Positions 56,686 to 64,000 of a stretch of DNA of 64,000 nucleotides are shown one piece after another. The translations under genes and the position numbers were made by a program. Each line of letters begins with the position of its first letter. The stretch's first letter is position 1. Under the pieces are notes generated by a model. It did no database searches, was not told where the DNA came from, and saw only the letters and a list, made by a program, of their open reading frames with translations. Source of the DNA: a virus; the IMG/VR virus record IMGVR_UViG_3300021185_003284, positions 1 to 64,000 of that record; one strand, 5' to 3'.

Positions 56686-57429
56686 ATGACAAATATTAAA
56701 ACAGTTAAAATGAAGGACATGAAGTTTGATCCTTCTCTATTCCGTCCAATGAAATCAGGACGTATAATCGATGCTCACTTCTCTTCTCAGAAAGGTTTGA
56801 TGAAAGGTACTAACTATGCAATCGTAGGTGATCCAGGTATTGGTAAAACTACTGTTATGTTAGATATGTTAGCTGACTTACAGAATAAAGGTAAGAAAGT
56901 TTTATTTATTTCTGGTGAAATGAATCAGATTGATATGTACGGTTACGTAAAAAGATACCCTAAGTTTGGTGAACTTCCAATATTATTTATGGGTGACCAT
57001 ACTGAAGATAATAACTTAGAAGTTATTGAAAATATCTTATCAGAAGGTTGGGATGTTGTACTTATAGATTCTATGGCAGAGGTTCAAAATGCTGTTGTAG
57101 ATACTCATAAAGGATGGATGTCATCTAAAAAAGCTGAGACTGAATTATTGAACTTATTTGAAAAGCATAATTTAGGTCAGAATGATTCTAATACTAATAC
57201 TTCTTTCTTAGTTATTCAACAAGTTACTAAAGGTGGTGAGTTTGCTGGATCGAATAGATTTAAGCATATGATGACTGGAATGGCTCATATGAAATGGACT
57301 AAAGAAGGTGATAGAACTTTCTTCTTCTCAAAAAACAGAAGAGGTGGTGATATGTCTGTAAGAATGTTTAGCTTGCAGAATAGAAATAGAATCGGATGGT
57401 TAGGAACTGTTGCAGTAGGTCAAGAATAA
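56686..57429 (+). CDS. RecA/RadA-fold ATPase
   Basis: A 247-residue ATPase with Walker A GDPGIGKTT at about 46-54, a KVLFISGEM strand as in RadA/Sms, and Walker B WDVVLIDSM. Downstream are VIQQVTKGGEFAGSNRFKHMMTGMAHM (about 176-202) and FFFSKNRRGG, the loop pattern of RadA/DnaB-like proteins. It probably acts in recombination or replication. It lacks the zinc finger and Lon-like domain of RadA. Confidence 0.85.
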   Translation: MTNIKTVKMKDMKFDPSLFRPMKSGRIIDAHFSSQKGLMKGTNYAIVGDPGIGKTTVMLDMLADLQNKGKKVLFISGEMNQIDMYGYVKRYPKFGELPILFMGDHTEDNNLEVIENILSEGWDVVLIDSMAEVQNAVVDTHKGWMSSKKAETELLNLFEKHNLGQNDSNTNTSFLVIQQVTKGGEFAGSNRFKHMMTGMAHMKWTKEGDRTFFFSKNRRGGDMSVRMFSLQNRNRIGWLGTVAVGQE

Positions 57430-57441
57430 AGTTACTTAAAT

Positions 57442-57472
57442 AGTTGCCTCACAAAGATAAAATTCGTATATT
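57442..57472 (+). promoter_or_regulatory. class 1 promoter before the DUF932 gene
   Basis: Perfect AGTTG at 57442-57446, 16 bases, TTCGTATATT at 57463-57472, then GTAAATATAA. The gene starts 43 bases downstream. Confidence 0.7.
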
Positions 57473-57515
57473 GTAAATATAAATTAATAATTAATAATTA
57501 AATAAAAATCAGGTT

Positions 57516-58361
57516 ATGTCAGATATTATGTTCAATTTTAAGCAAGATGAAACTTACATGAGTAAGGAAGATCTTAGGAATGAATGCCCTTTAGCATTCG
57601 CTAGTGCACCAACTAACCCTAATGTTAGTGGTAAATACTTATTCGTTAATACAGAAACTATTGTAGACGATTTAGATAAGTTAGGATGGAAACCAGTTCA
57701 AGCTGCTCAAAGAAAAGCTAGAGGTAATGCAGGTACTATTTTTAGTAAGCATATGGTTGCATTCCAGAATCCAGATATTAAGATTAAAGGTGAAGGCGGA
57801 GATGATGCTTGGCCTAGAATTATTATGACGAACAGTCATGATGGTATGCAAGCGTTTAAGTTTAGCGTTGGTATATTTAGAATGGTTTGTTCTAATGGTT
57901 TAGTAGTTGCAGATGAGCAATTTAGTGACTTTAAGATTAAGCATAAAGGTTATACCTTTGGTGAACTTAGAGAAGTAGTTAATCAAGCTGTAGCTGATCT
58001 TCCTAATAGAGTCCAAGTATTAAACGATATGAAAGATAGAGTTCTTACTCAAGAAGAAAAGAATAAATTAGCTTTAGATGCTATGTTAATTAGAGCTAAT
58101 ATTACTCCTGGTTCTGAAAAAGCAAAAGAGTTTAATTATGATGCTGAGACTATTGAAGATATTCTTGATCCTAAAAGAGATGAAGATAAAGGAGATGATC
58201 TTTGGAGAGTATTTAATGTAGTACAAGAAAAGATTACTCAAGGAGATTTCCATGCTGCATTAACAGGTGCAAAAGTAAGAAAAGTTCGTAAAATTAAATC
58301 TTTCGAAAAGGACTTGAAAGTTAATAAGGAACTATTTAAATTAGCGACTAATTTAATTTAG
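57516..58361 (+). CDS. DUF932 (DUF945) family protein
   Basis: A 281-residue protein with the DUF932 order: SGKYLFVNTETIVDDLDKLGW, HMVAFQNP, RIIMTNSHDGMQAFKFSVGIFRMVCSNGLVV (about 102-132) and a helical C-terminus. The family is common in plasmids and phages; function is not established. A replication or recombination link is often suggested. Confidence 0.85.
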   Translation: MSDIMFNFKQDETYMSKEDLRNECPLAFASAPTNPNVSGKYLFVNTETIVDDLDKLGWKPVQAAQRKARGNAGTIFSKHMVAFQNPDIKIKGEGGDDAWPRIIMTNSHDGMQAFKFSVGIFRMVCSNGLVVADEQFSDFKIKHKGYTFGELREVVNQAVADLPNRVQVLNDMKDRVLTQEEKNKLALDAMLIRANITPGSEKAKEFNYDAETIEDILDPKRDEDKGDDLWRVFNVVQEKITQGDFHAALTGAKVRKVRKIKSFEKDLKVNKELFKLATNLI

Positions 58362-58377
58362 AAACATTCTAAATAAA

Positions 58378-58408
58378 AGTTGGTTATTAACTCTTAAAAG
58401 ACTATATT
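58378..58408 (+). promoter_or_regulatory. class 1 promoter, near-leaderless, before the reductase gene
   Basis: Perfect AGTTG at 58378-58382, 16 bases, AGACTATATT at 58399-58408, then GTATAT and the ATG at 58415. Confidence 0.55.
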
Positions 58409-58414
58409 GTATAT

Positions 58415-59140
58415 ATGAATGTAGCAGTATTAGTAGAAATTATAAAAGAGACGGACAAAAATTGGCGATTCATATTTGAGTCGCCTTTGTACGATAAGAT
58501 AGATTTCGTCTCTGGCCAGCTTGTTCAATTAGCGATCCAGGATCCTATTGAGGCAGGCTACTACCATAAAAGAAATTATTCAGTAGCATCTTGGCCAGAT
58601 GGTACAAACAGGTTTGAACTTATCATAACCTACATACCTGGAGGTTTATTCTCTGAGTTTTTATTTAAGGAAGCAAAGATAGGAGATGAATTTCTCTACA
58701 GAGGTCCATTAGGAGTATTTACTTTACCGAACTTACAGAAACTAGATAGAGATATATACTTTGTGAGTACTGGTTCCGGAATAAGTCCTTTTAGATCCAT
58801 AATGGGTTGGATAGGAGAAAATCCTGATAAGATAGAAACTAAGAAGCTTAAATTATTCTTTGGTACACGAACTGAAAAGGAAATACTTTATAGAGATGAA
58901 ATGGAGGCTTTAGAAAAGAAGCTTCCTAACTTTGAATTCATTCCAACATTATCTCAAGAACAATGGGACGGTAAAACAGGATATGTCCATGACCACTACC
59001 TTAAACTAATAGATGAGATGGATGAAAAACCTTTAGTATACTATTGTGGATGGGATAAAATGATTAGAGAAGGAAGAAGCCATCTAGATGCTAGAGGATT
59101 TGAAATGACTAAAGATATCAGAGTAGAAATATTTGGATAA
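58415..59140 (+). CDS. fpr: ferredoxin-NADP(+) reductase
   Basis: A 241-residue FAD/NADP oxidoreductase. The FAD motif KRNYSVAS (R-x-Y-S) is at about 50-57, followed by FELIITYIPGGLFSEFLF, then the NADP-binding VSTGSGISPFRSIMGW and LFFGTRTEKEILY. It ends VEIFG. It transfers electrons between NADPH and ferredoxin. The only ferredoxin in the window is fused by overlap to queE. Pairing the two is an inference; other phage redox enzymes elsewhere cannot be excluded. Confidence 0.92.
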   Translation: MNVAVLVEIIKETDKNWRFIFESPLYDKIDFVSGQLVQLAIQDPIEAGYYHKRNYSVASWPDGTNRFELIITYIPGGLFSEFLFKEAKIGDEFLYRGPLGVFTLPNLQKLDRDIYFVSTGSGISPFRSIMGWIGENPDKIETKKLKLFFGTRTEKEILYRDEMEALEKKLPNFEFIPTLSQEQWDGKTGYVHDHYLKLIDEMDEKPLVYYCGWDKMIREGRSHLDARGFEMTKDIRVEIFG

Positions 59141-59586
59141 TGGAAGGACCAATGGCAGCTTTAGACCTTCTTAACGAAAAGGCATTTCAGCATATAAAAA
59201 ATAACGTCGTCACTCAATTAACTTGTAGAAAAATTGGTCTTACGTTTTGTGCTTTGACCGATATTTATAAAGGACAAGAGGTATTCCTACCTTGGGATGG
59301 ACCAACAAGGGAATACAGCTTTATTGTAGATAGGATCGAAGAACTCCACGGAAACGTATTTGGTACCCTACTACGATACTTTGACAATCATTCTTATTTA
59401 GAAAAGGGTGTTGTTAATTTTAAATTAGTGCACGGTGTTAACTTTATAGTGGCACAACCTGAATGTATTTTATCCCCCGATGGAGAGGGTGGCAACTTAG
59501 AGTCAGGAACTATAAAGGCTAGATGGGATATTATTGCTACAACAGAGCTTTCACTCTATGAAGCAAGAAGTAGACCACTTTTGTAA
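59140..59586 (+). CDS. hypothetical protein, faintly SET-domain-like
   Basis: A 148-residue protein starting in the reductase stop. KIGLTFCALTDIYKGQEVFLPWDG, a central DNHSY and a late IIATTELSLYE fall in the order of SET-domain methyltransferases (I-x-K-G-E, N-H-S, I-x-x-x-E-L). The core tyrosine is not evident and several usual residues differ. A degenerate or divergent SET protein is possible. Confidence 0.5.
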   Translation: MEGPMAALDLLNEKAFQHIKNNVVTQLTCRKIGLTFCALTDIYKGQEVFLPWDGPTREYSFIVDRIEELHGNVFGTLLRYFDNHSYLEKGVVNFKLVHGVNFIVAQPECILSPDGEGGNLESGTIKARWDIIATTELSLYEARSRPLL

Positions 59587-59610
59587 TACTATGCGTAATT
59601 GATAATTAAC

Positions 59611-59626
59611 AATATTTATAATAAAC
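59611..59626 (+). promoter_or_regulatory. TATTTATA late promoter candidate before the Hint-domain protein
   Basis: AATATTTATAATAAAC lies 20 bases before the ATG of the large virion-like protein. It holds the TATTTATA core. Confidence 0.42.
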
Positions 59627-59646
59627 ACTAATAAAACCCAAAAAGA

Positions 59647-61881
59647 ATGAAAGGTACATTATTTTCAGCTGACTTTGTAAAAGACGGAAACGGCGATAGT
59701 AAACTAATCGAAATCAACACTGATACAGCTTGTATCGCAGGATTAGCTTCTAACATCGACTTTACTGATCTTTACTCAGTTTTAGCTACAAACACAATCA
59801 CAGACCTACAGGTAATCTATAAAGAATTTCAAGAGCCAATCTTAGATAGACTTAAAGCTCAGAAACCTGAGGGAGTAACAATCACCGAACATAAGGAAAT
59901 ACACTCTTCTATATATCCAACTTCTATAGCAGACGATGCTACTAAGTTTATATTGAGATTAGCTTATGACGAAAATGCATTATTAGATGCCATTTACGCT
60001 AAAAATGATGCAAACTTACATGGTTTGTTCGGAGCACAAGGACCAGCATCAGCATCACTTGTAGTATCTGCTAAACAGTCAGCAGATTCCTCTAACCTTA
60101 ATTACGTATTAAACGGACCAACAGAACCAGATTTTGCTGTTAAGCCTAAAGTTCCTACTAAATCAGGAATTGACTTTTATAAGCTAGGAGGTTCAACAGG
60201 ATCTATTGAAGACAGGATAAACGAATTTACTGCTTCTATTGATTCAGGCGTTAATGTAATTACAAACTACGTTAGTGATGCAACAGATACAGCTAAGTCA
60301 GTAAGATCATATCAAATCGTATATGGAGCTGATTTAGATATCACTTGGTTAGGTGCTTATACTCTTGATGCTTTATTTACTCATACTTTAAGTTTAGTAT
60401 ACGATGATAATAAAGTAGTTAATAAATTAGCTAACAAGCATTACTATGAATTTGCTACTAATGACATCTCAGATAACGAAGGTGTTTATTATGAGGCTAA
60501 AATTAAGAAAGAAGATGGTAACTACGATGTAGCGGAAGATGCAGTAATAGGTACATTATATGATTCTTATTATGTAAGTGGATCGCCGATGACTGATAAC
60601 AGTCTTATATTAGACTCATGGTCTTTTGCTGGAGATACTCTACCTTCTGGTTCATATAGTACATCATCATCTTTACAGTCAAACACTTCAGTCACAATGG
60701 GAGATAATTCATTAAGAAGAATTACTCTTGATGACGGACAAACAGTACTATTAGGAGGAGCTAACAGAGCATTAGTACATGATAATGTTAATAATGAAAC
60801 TTCTTACTTAAGAGCTAGAGATATTAAAGCTGGATTCAAATTATTTGATGAAAACGGAGCTAGTAAAGGAGTTACTGCACATGATATAATCATATTAGAT
60901 AACGACTCAGATTCTAAAATTATAGAATTAGGAGTAGAGGATGTAGATAACTATGTTGTAAGTGGGTCTAATACTATTATTCACAACGCACCTTGTTTCA
61001 TTGCCGGAACTAAAGTTAATATGGAAGACGGTTCAATGAAGAATATTGAAGACGTTAAAGAAGGAGATCAAGTATGTTGTTGGGACTTTGAAATAAATGG
61101 TTTCTCAAATGAGAAAGTATTAATAACTACTGAAACAGAAGATCAGAAAGTAGTACAGATAACATTTAAATGCTTCGGTAATGATCTAGATATATATGCA
61201 ACTCCAGACCATCCATTCTTTGTAGAAGGTGGTAAAGGTTGGGCATGTCAAGATCCAGAATTACTTAAAGAAAAGACTGGAATGGAAGCTGCTCTATTAG
61301 ATGCAGGAGATAGTATACTGACAGGTAAGGAAGGAGAAACTTCTATTGTTACAGGAATTACTTCTTGTGACTGGACAGCGACAGTATATAACTTAGATAA
61401 CGTATTCAAATATAATAACTACTTTATATATGGAATGTTAGTACACAACAGATTTATCTTTTCTTGTCATACTTATGATAGTAAAGTAGAAATGGCTGAT
61501 GGTACTCACAAAGCTATAGGAGAAGTAAAAGTTGGAGATAAAGTAAAATCTATCAAAGACGGAATCGTAACAGAAGGTACTGTTACTGATCATTTAATTC
61601 ACGTTACTAACGATGTAATGAGAACAATCAAAACTACTAATGGATATACAGAAATCAATCACCCAATCTTAGTTGACGGTGAGTGGGTAGCTGCTAAAGA
61701 ATTAGGAGAAGTAGAAAGTGTATTTGTTGATAACTTCTATAACTTAGAAATTGACGGAAACATTTCTGAAAGTGATCATAACTATATCGTTGACGGAATG
61801 GTATCATCAGGATTAGGAGACAGCAAAGAGCTTAATGCTAAATATCAGAGACAACCTAAACAATTAACTAAACACTTATAA
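59647..61881 (+). CDS. large structural-type protein with three tandem Hint domains
   Basis: A 744-residue protein. Residues 1-345 have phage-structural character (GLFGAQGPASASLVV, many SGS turns) and no signal peptide. Hint-like unit 1 (about 349-447) lacks the first Cys and the block-B His but ends IIHN. Unit 2 starts at Cys450 (CFIAGTKVNMEDGS), has TPDHPFF and ends with His600-Asn601. Unit 3 starts at Cys607 (CHTYDSKVEMADGT), has INHPILVDGEW and ends GMVSSGLG without His-Asn. The residue after Asn601 is Arg, so standard intein splicing is unlikely; self-cleavage or ester-type modification is more likely. A CTATTTATA-type promoter fits late expression. Confidence 0.78.
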   Translation: MKGTLFSADFVKDGNGDSKLIEINTDTACIAGLASNIDFTDLYSVLATNTITDLQVIYKEFQEPILDRLKAQKPEGVTITEHKEIHSSIYPTSIADDATKFILRLAYDENALLDAIYAKNDANLHGLFGAQGPASASLVVSAKQSADSSNLNYVLNGPTEPDFAVKPKVPTKSGIDFYKLGGSTGSIEDRINEFTASIDSGVNVITNYVSDATDTAKSVRSYQIVYGADLDITWLGAYTLDALFTHTLSLVYDDNKVVNKLANKHYYEFATNDISDNEGVYYEAKIKKEDGNYDVAEDAVIGTLYDSYYVSGSPMTDNSLILDSWSFAGDTLPSGSYSTSSSLQSNTSVTMGDNSLRRITLDDGQTVLLGGANRALVHDNVNNETSYLRARDIKAGFKLFDENGASKGVTAHDIIILDNDSDSKIIELGVEDVDNYVVSGSNTIIHNAPCFIAGTKVNMEDGSMKNIEDVKEGDQVCCWDFEINGFSNEKVLITTETEDQKVVQITFKCFGNDLDIYATPDHPFFVEGGKGWACQDPELLKEKTGMEAALLDAGDSILTGKEGETSIVTGITSCDWTATVYNLDNVFKYNNYFIYGMLVHNRFIFSCHTYDSKVEMADGTHKAIGEVKVGDKVKSIKDGIVTEGTVTDHLIHVTNDVMRTIKTTNGYTEINHPILVDGEWVAAKELGEVESVFVDNFYNLEIDGNISESDHNYIVDGMVSSGLGDSKELNAKYQRQPKQLTKHL

Positions 61882-61883
61882 TC

Positions 61884-62021
61884 ATGCCAGAAATATATAA
61901 AACAATCTCACTAGCAGATTACGGAAACAGAAATGCAACGGCTTTGACTGCTGACGAACAAACAGATGTAAGAGCAACTGTTACTAAGTTCATCGAACTT
62001 TTCAAAGCAGAACATTTATAA
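61884..62021 (+). CDS. small hypothetical protein
   Basis: A 45-residue protein from ATG 61884, two bases after the Hint gene stop, to TAA 62021. It reads MPEIYKTISLADYGNRNATA then a helix QTDVRATVTKFIELF. The tight spacing suggests a translated gene. Perhaps a small virion or chaperone partner of the previous product. Confidence 0.55.
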   Translation: MPEIYKTISLADYGNRNATALTADEQTDVRATVTKFIELFKAEHL

Positions 62022-62030
62022 GATAGTTAA

Positions 62031-62573
62031 ATGATCTTAGAGCAAAAGGTTTTATTGACTCCTAAGGAGTGTCAAGATGTAATAGCATCATGTAAAGACA
62101 TTTGGTACCCATCATTATTGGGTAAGGAGGAATATAAACCTAAGCTTAGAAATAGTTTCGTACATATTAAGAAACCAAGAAAAGGAGAGGCCTTGTATGA
62201 ATACATACAAAGAGGCCTTTCCCTTGTTTCTGAAGAGCTCGTATCTGAAGAACCTTTACTTATTCAGATATTAAAATACAAAAAAGGAGGATTTATCTAC
62301 AAGCATAAAGATGACGTTACCTCTTCATTAAATGGTTTAGTTCAAGCACGTTACTACTTTATTATTCTTCTTAATGATGATTTTGAAGGAGGAGATTTTC
62401 TAGCATATGATAATAAAGATACTGTGTATAAATTAGATAGGAAACAAGGTAACATACTTATAGGAGATCCGACTATGTTTCATGAAGTTACTAAAGTTAC
62501 AAAAGGTACAAGATATAGCCTAATATGTTTTATTACACCAGACCTTCTTAAACCTAATAATACTATAATTTAA
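62031..62573 (+). CDS. 2-oxoglutarate/Fe(II)-dependent dioxygenase
   Basis: A 180-residue P4H-like domain protein. ILKYKKGGFIYKHKDD gives the His-x-Asp pair, FEGGDFLAYDNKDTVYKLDRKQGNIL (about 119-144) the central strands and MFHEVTKVTKGTRYSLICF the distal His and Arg. Its stop overlaps the next ATG by one base, so two different oxygenases are made together. Confidence 0.85.
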   Translation: MILEQKVLLTPKECQDVIASCKDIWYPSLLGKEEYKPKLRNSFVHIKKPRKGEALYEYIQRGLSLVSEELVSEEPLLIQILKYKKGGFIYKHKDDVTSSLNGLVQARYYFIILLNDDFEGGDFLAYDNKDTVYKLDRKQGNILIGDPTMFHEVTKVTKGTRYSLICFITPDLLKPNNTII

Positions 62574-63121
62574 TGAAACCTAATTTTAAACATTATGGTT
62601 CTATAAATGTAGCTCCTTTTCTTTCTGCTTTGGAAGCTATCAAACCTCAAGACTGGAGTAAATATACCTACCGTCAAGACTTATTTCCTATGCATAACAA
62701 AACTCAAACTATACCAGTACTATATGATACAGACTACGAAATAGGAGTAAGTAAAAAATCATCTTTTTACAAAATATTTGAAAGTTCAATAGAGCATGCA
62801 ACTAAAAAGATATCTGAGTTAACCAAATCTAACTGCTCTATAATAAGATTTATTATTACTAACCTTCCAGCTAATACAGTAGTCGATGAGCATAGAGATA
62901 AAGCAAATAGTTTTAAACTTTATAATAGAGTACATATACCTTTAATTACTAATGATAAAGTTCTTTTCACAGTAGGAGAAGAAACAATCAATATGCCTGT
63001 AGGAGAAATGTATGAAATAAACAACAATGATCAACTTCATGGAGTAGTAAATAGCAGTAACCAAGACAGGCTACATATTATTTTAGATTGGTATGATTAT
63101 ACTAAAAGAACAGCCATATGA
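62573..63121 (+). CDS. aspartyl/asparaginyl beta-hydroxylase-like dioxygenase
   Basis: A 182-residue protein with the cupin order of the Asp/Asn hydroxylase group: IIRFIITNLPANTVVDEHRD, YNRVHIPLITND, VGEMYEINNNDQLHGVVNSSNQDRLHIILD (about 142-171) with distal His and Arg. The first metal pair would be H-x-D (EHRDK). It is adjacent to another dioxygenase and a sulfotransferase. Confidence 0.82.
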   Translation: MKPNFKHYGSINVAPFLSALEAIKPQDWSKYTYRQDLFPMHNKTQTIPVLYDTDYEIGVSKKSSFYKIFESSIEHATKKISELTKSNCSIIRFIITNLPANTVVDEHRDKANSFKLYNRVHIPLITNDKVLFTVGEETINMPVGEMYEINNNDQLHGVVNSSNQDRLHIILDWYDYTKRTAI

Positions 63122-63609
63122 AAAATATACTAATAATAGCATTACCAAGATCAGGAGGAACTTCTATTATGCATCAGTTAGCTGAAAAGCATAATTTAAA
63201 AGCAAGATTTGAACCTGAATTAACTCAATGGCCAGTAGCACCTAAAGACGACGTTACCAAAGTTATTGTTGATAGATTCAGTATGGTAGATATTTTTTCT
63301 ATAGCTGAAAATTACGATAATATTATATTGCATAGCAGACATGATATAGAATCTACAGCAGAATCTTTAGCTACAATGCTTCATCACTGGGGAGATGAAA
63401 GTCATGCTGAGAAACCATGGCATGCTGATTTACTCAAAGAAGTACCGCAGTGGTATTTAGAGCAAACTAACCATAGAATAGTACATTGTCAATTACTAAT
63501 GCATGTATTAAGTGACGAACTTAAAGTACCTATTCAATATTATGAAGATCTATTTGACCTTAATTCAAAAGAAAGATTAAGAAAAGATTTAGATAGAACA
63601 CTGTTATGA
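63118..63609 (+). CDS. sulfotransferase-family protein
   Basis: A 163-residue P-loop protein with IIALPRSGGTSIMHQLAE, the 5'-phosphosulfate-binding loop of PAPS-dependent sulfotransferases, and IILHSRHDIESTAESLATM, matching the 3'-phosphate-binding R...S segment. It is shorter than most members, but so are several phage and Stf0-like forms. An APS kinase at 45.0 kb would feed it PAPS. It overlaps the next gene by four bases. Confidence 0.78.
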   Translation: MKNILIIALPRSGGTSIMHQLAEKHNLKARFEPELTQWPVAPKDDVTKVIVDRFSMVDIFSIAENYDNIILHSRHDIESTAESLATMLHHWGDESHAEKPWHADLLKEVPQWYLEQTNHRIVHCQLLMHVLSDELKVPIQYYEDLFDLNSKERLRKDLDRTLL

Positions 63610-64000
63610 TAAAAATTATATGGACATACGATAAAAATGTATTTCACGATGAGGGTACCATTAAAAATAATAAAGCTTACTATAAAAGATCTATTATAGA
63701 TGCTAAAATATTTGGACATCCAACAGAAATGTACTCTAATGATAGAGATTTTGAACACCTAGTAGATACTTTTCATTATGTAGATACACCAGTAATGTTC
63801 TGGGATGAATTTAAATCATTTCCTCTTCATGATAATAAAAGTGATTTTCTACTATCAGATGGTGATATAATTTGGCACCAAGGCTTCAAAGTAAATAAAA
63901 ATGTTGATGTTTTAATTGATAGTTATGAAGACTTTAATTGGAAATCACTTTACGAAATAGATGTTAATACATTATCTTATTTAGAAATTAATAAGGTTAT
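63606..64000 (+). CDS. N-terminal part of a glycosyltransferase-like protein (truncated by the window)
   Basis: The frame from ATG 63606 remains open to the end of the window (131 codons). IIWTYDKNVFHDEG starts it and LLSDGDIIWHQG contains a DxD motif in the setting of sugar-processing enzymes. The family cannot be settled from the fragment. Confidence 0.55.
   Translation, partial: MIKIIWTYDKNVFHDEGTIKNNKAYYKRSIIDAKIFGHPTEMYSNDRDFEHLVDTFHYVDTPVMFWDEFKSFPLHDNKSDFLLSDGDIIWHQGFKVNKNVDVLIDSYEDFNWKSLYEIDVNTLSYLEINKV

Noticed and set aside
60994-61449. Classical intein at Cys450-Asn601
   Set aside because: The residue after Asn601 is Arg rather than Cys, Ser or Thr, and no homing endonuclease lies between the blocks, so standard splicing is not supported.
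1-64000. CRISPR arrays, insertion sequences, integrase or transposase genes
   Set aside because: I saw no regularly spaced repeats with spacers, no transposase or recombinase motifs and no terminal inverted repeats of an IS element.
1-64000. Stop-codon reassignment as in some Bacteroidota phages
   Set aside because: TAA, TAG and TGA all end genes at sensible places and the long genes have no internal stops, so the standard bacterial code fits.

Overview
The window reads as part of a large tailed phage (Caudoviricetes) genome that infects a bacterium of the Bacteroidota, most likely a marine flavobacterium. The DNA is clearly AT-rich. Every convincing gene lies on the + strand, and stop and start codons overlap or nearly touch along long runs. 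Cellular housekeeping genes are absent. Instead there are phage parts: a fibre-like protein, a holin/lysin/spanin cassette, a family A DNA polymerase, a RecA-fold ATPase and a PD-(D/E)XK nuclease. The Bacteroidota host is inferred from promoters of the TTG...TAnnTT type, a Bacteroidota-style histone H1-like protein, lipoproteins with a Bacteroidota surface-export signature, and A-rich translation starts without obvious Shine-Dalgarno sites. All of this is inference from sequence; no search was run.

Layout. 1-7.5 kb: queC, tRNA-Ala, a SGNH hydrolase, a carbamoyltransferase, a coiled-coil fibre protein, a subtilisin-like protease and a glycosyltransferase. 7.6-15.5 kb: a 7-deazaguanine DNA-modification region with queD, queE, a ferredoxin, a phosphoribosyltransferase, folE, a MazG-like protein, a dpdA-like transglycosylase, a dpdN-like formyltransferase and queF, plus a methyltransferase. 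15.8-24.5 kb: a J-domain protein, DNA polymerase A, Hsp20, GroES, GroEL, a histone H1-like protein, a lipoprotein and a probable small RNA between two terminators. 24.5-29.7 kb: adenine phosphoribosyltransferase, MTA/SAH nucleosidase, SAM synthetase, a methyltransferase-dioxygenase fusion, an acetyltransferase and a dioxygenase. 29.8-36.8 kb: an envelope or secretion module with two lipoproteins, a dockerin/cohesin-like protein, a CsgG-like channel and a huge low-complexity protein ending in a predicted beta-barrel. 36.9-39.4 kb: lysis. 39.5-51.5 kb: a Nmad1/DUF1599 protein, a nuclease, then a sugar and sulfate-activation locus (seven glycosyltransferase-like genes, nucleotide-sugar enzymes, APS kinase). 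51.5-59.6 kb: small unknowns, a dioxygenase-methyltransferase fusion, a transglycosylase-like enzyme, a RadA-like ATPase, a DUF932 protein and a ferredoxin-NADP reductase. 59.6-64 kb: a large virion-like protein with three tandem Hint domains, two dioxygenases, a sulfotransferase and a truncated final gene.

How it fits together. FolE, QueD, QueE, QueC and QueF would turn GTP into preQ1, the DpdA homologue would swap it into DNA, and the formyltransferase next to it could cap it as the formylaminomethyl derivative. The ferredoxin and ferredoxin reductase could power the radical-SAM step. The nucleosidase, adenine phosphoribosyltransferase and SAM synthetase could clear its by-products and renew SAM. 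Two promoter classes organise the window. A bipartite AGTTG-N16-TTCNTATATT element precedes mostly metabolic and replication genes. A CTATTTATA element sits just ahead of fibre, lysis and glycosylation genes.
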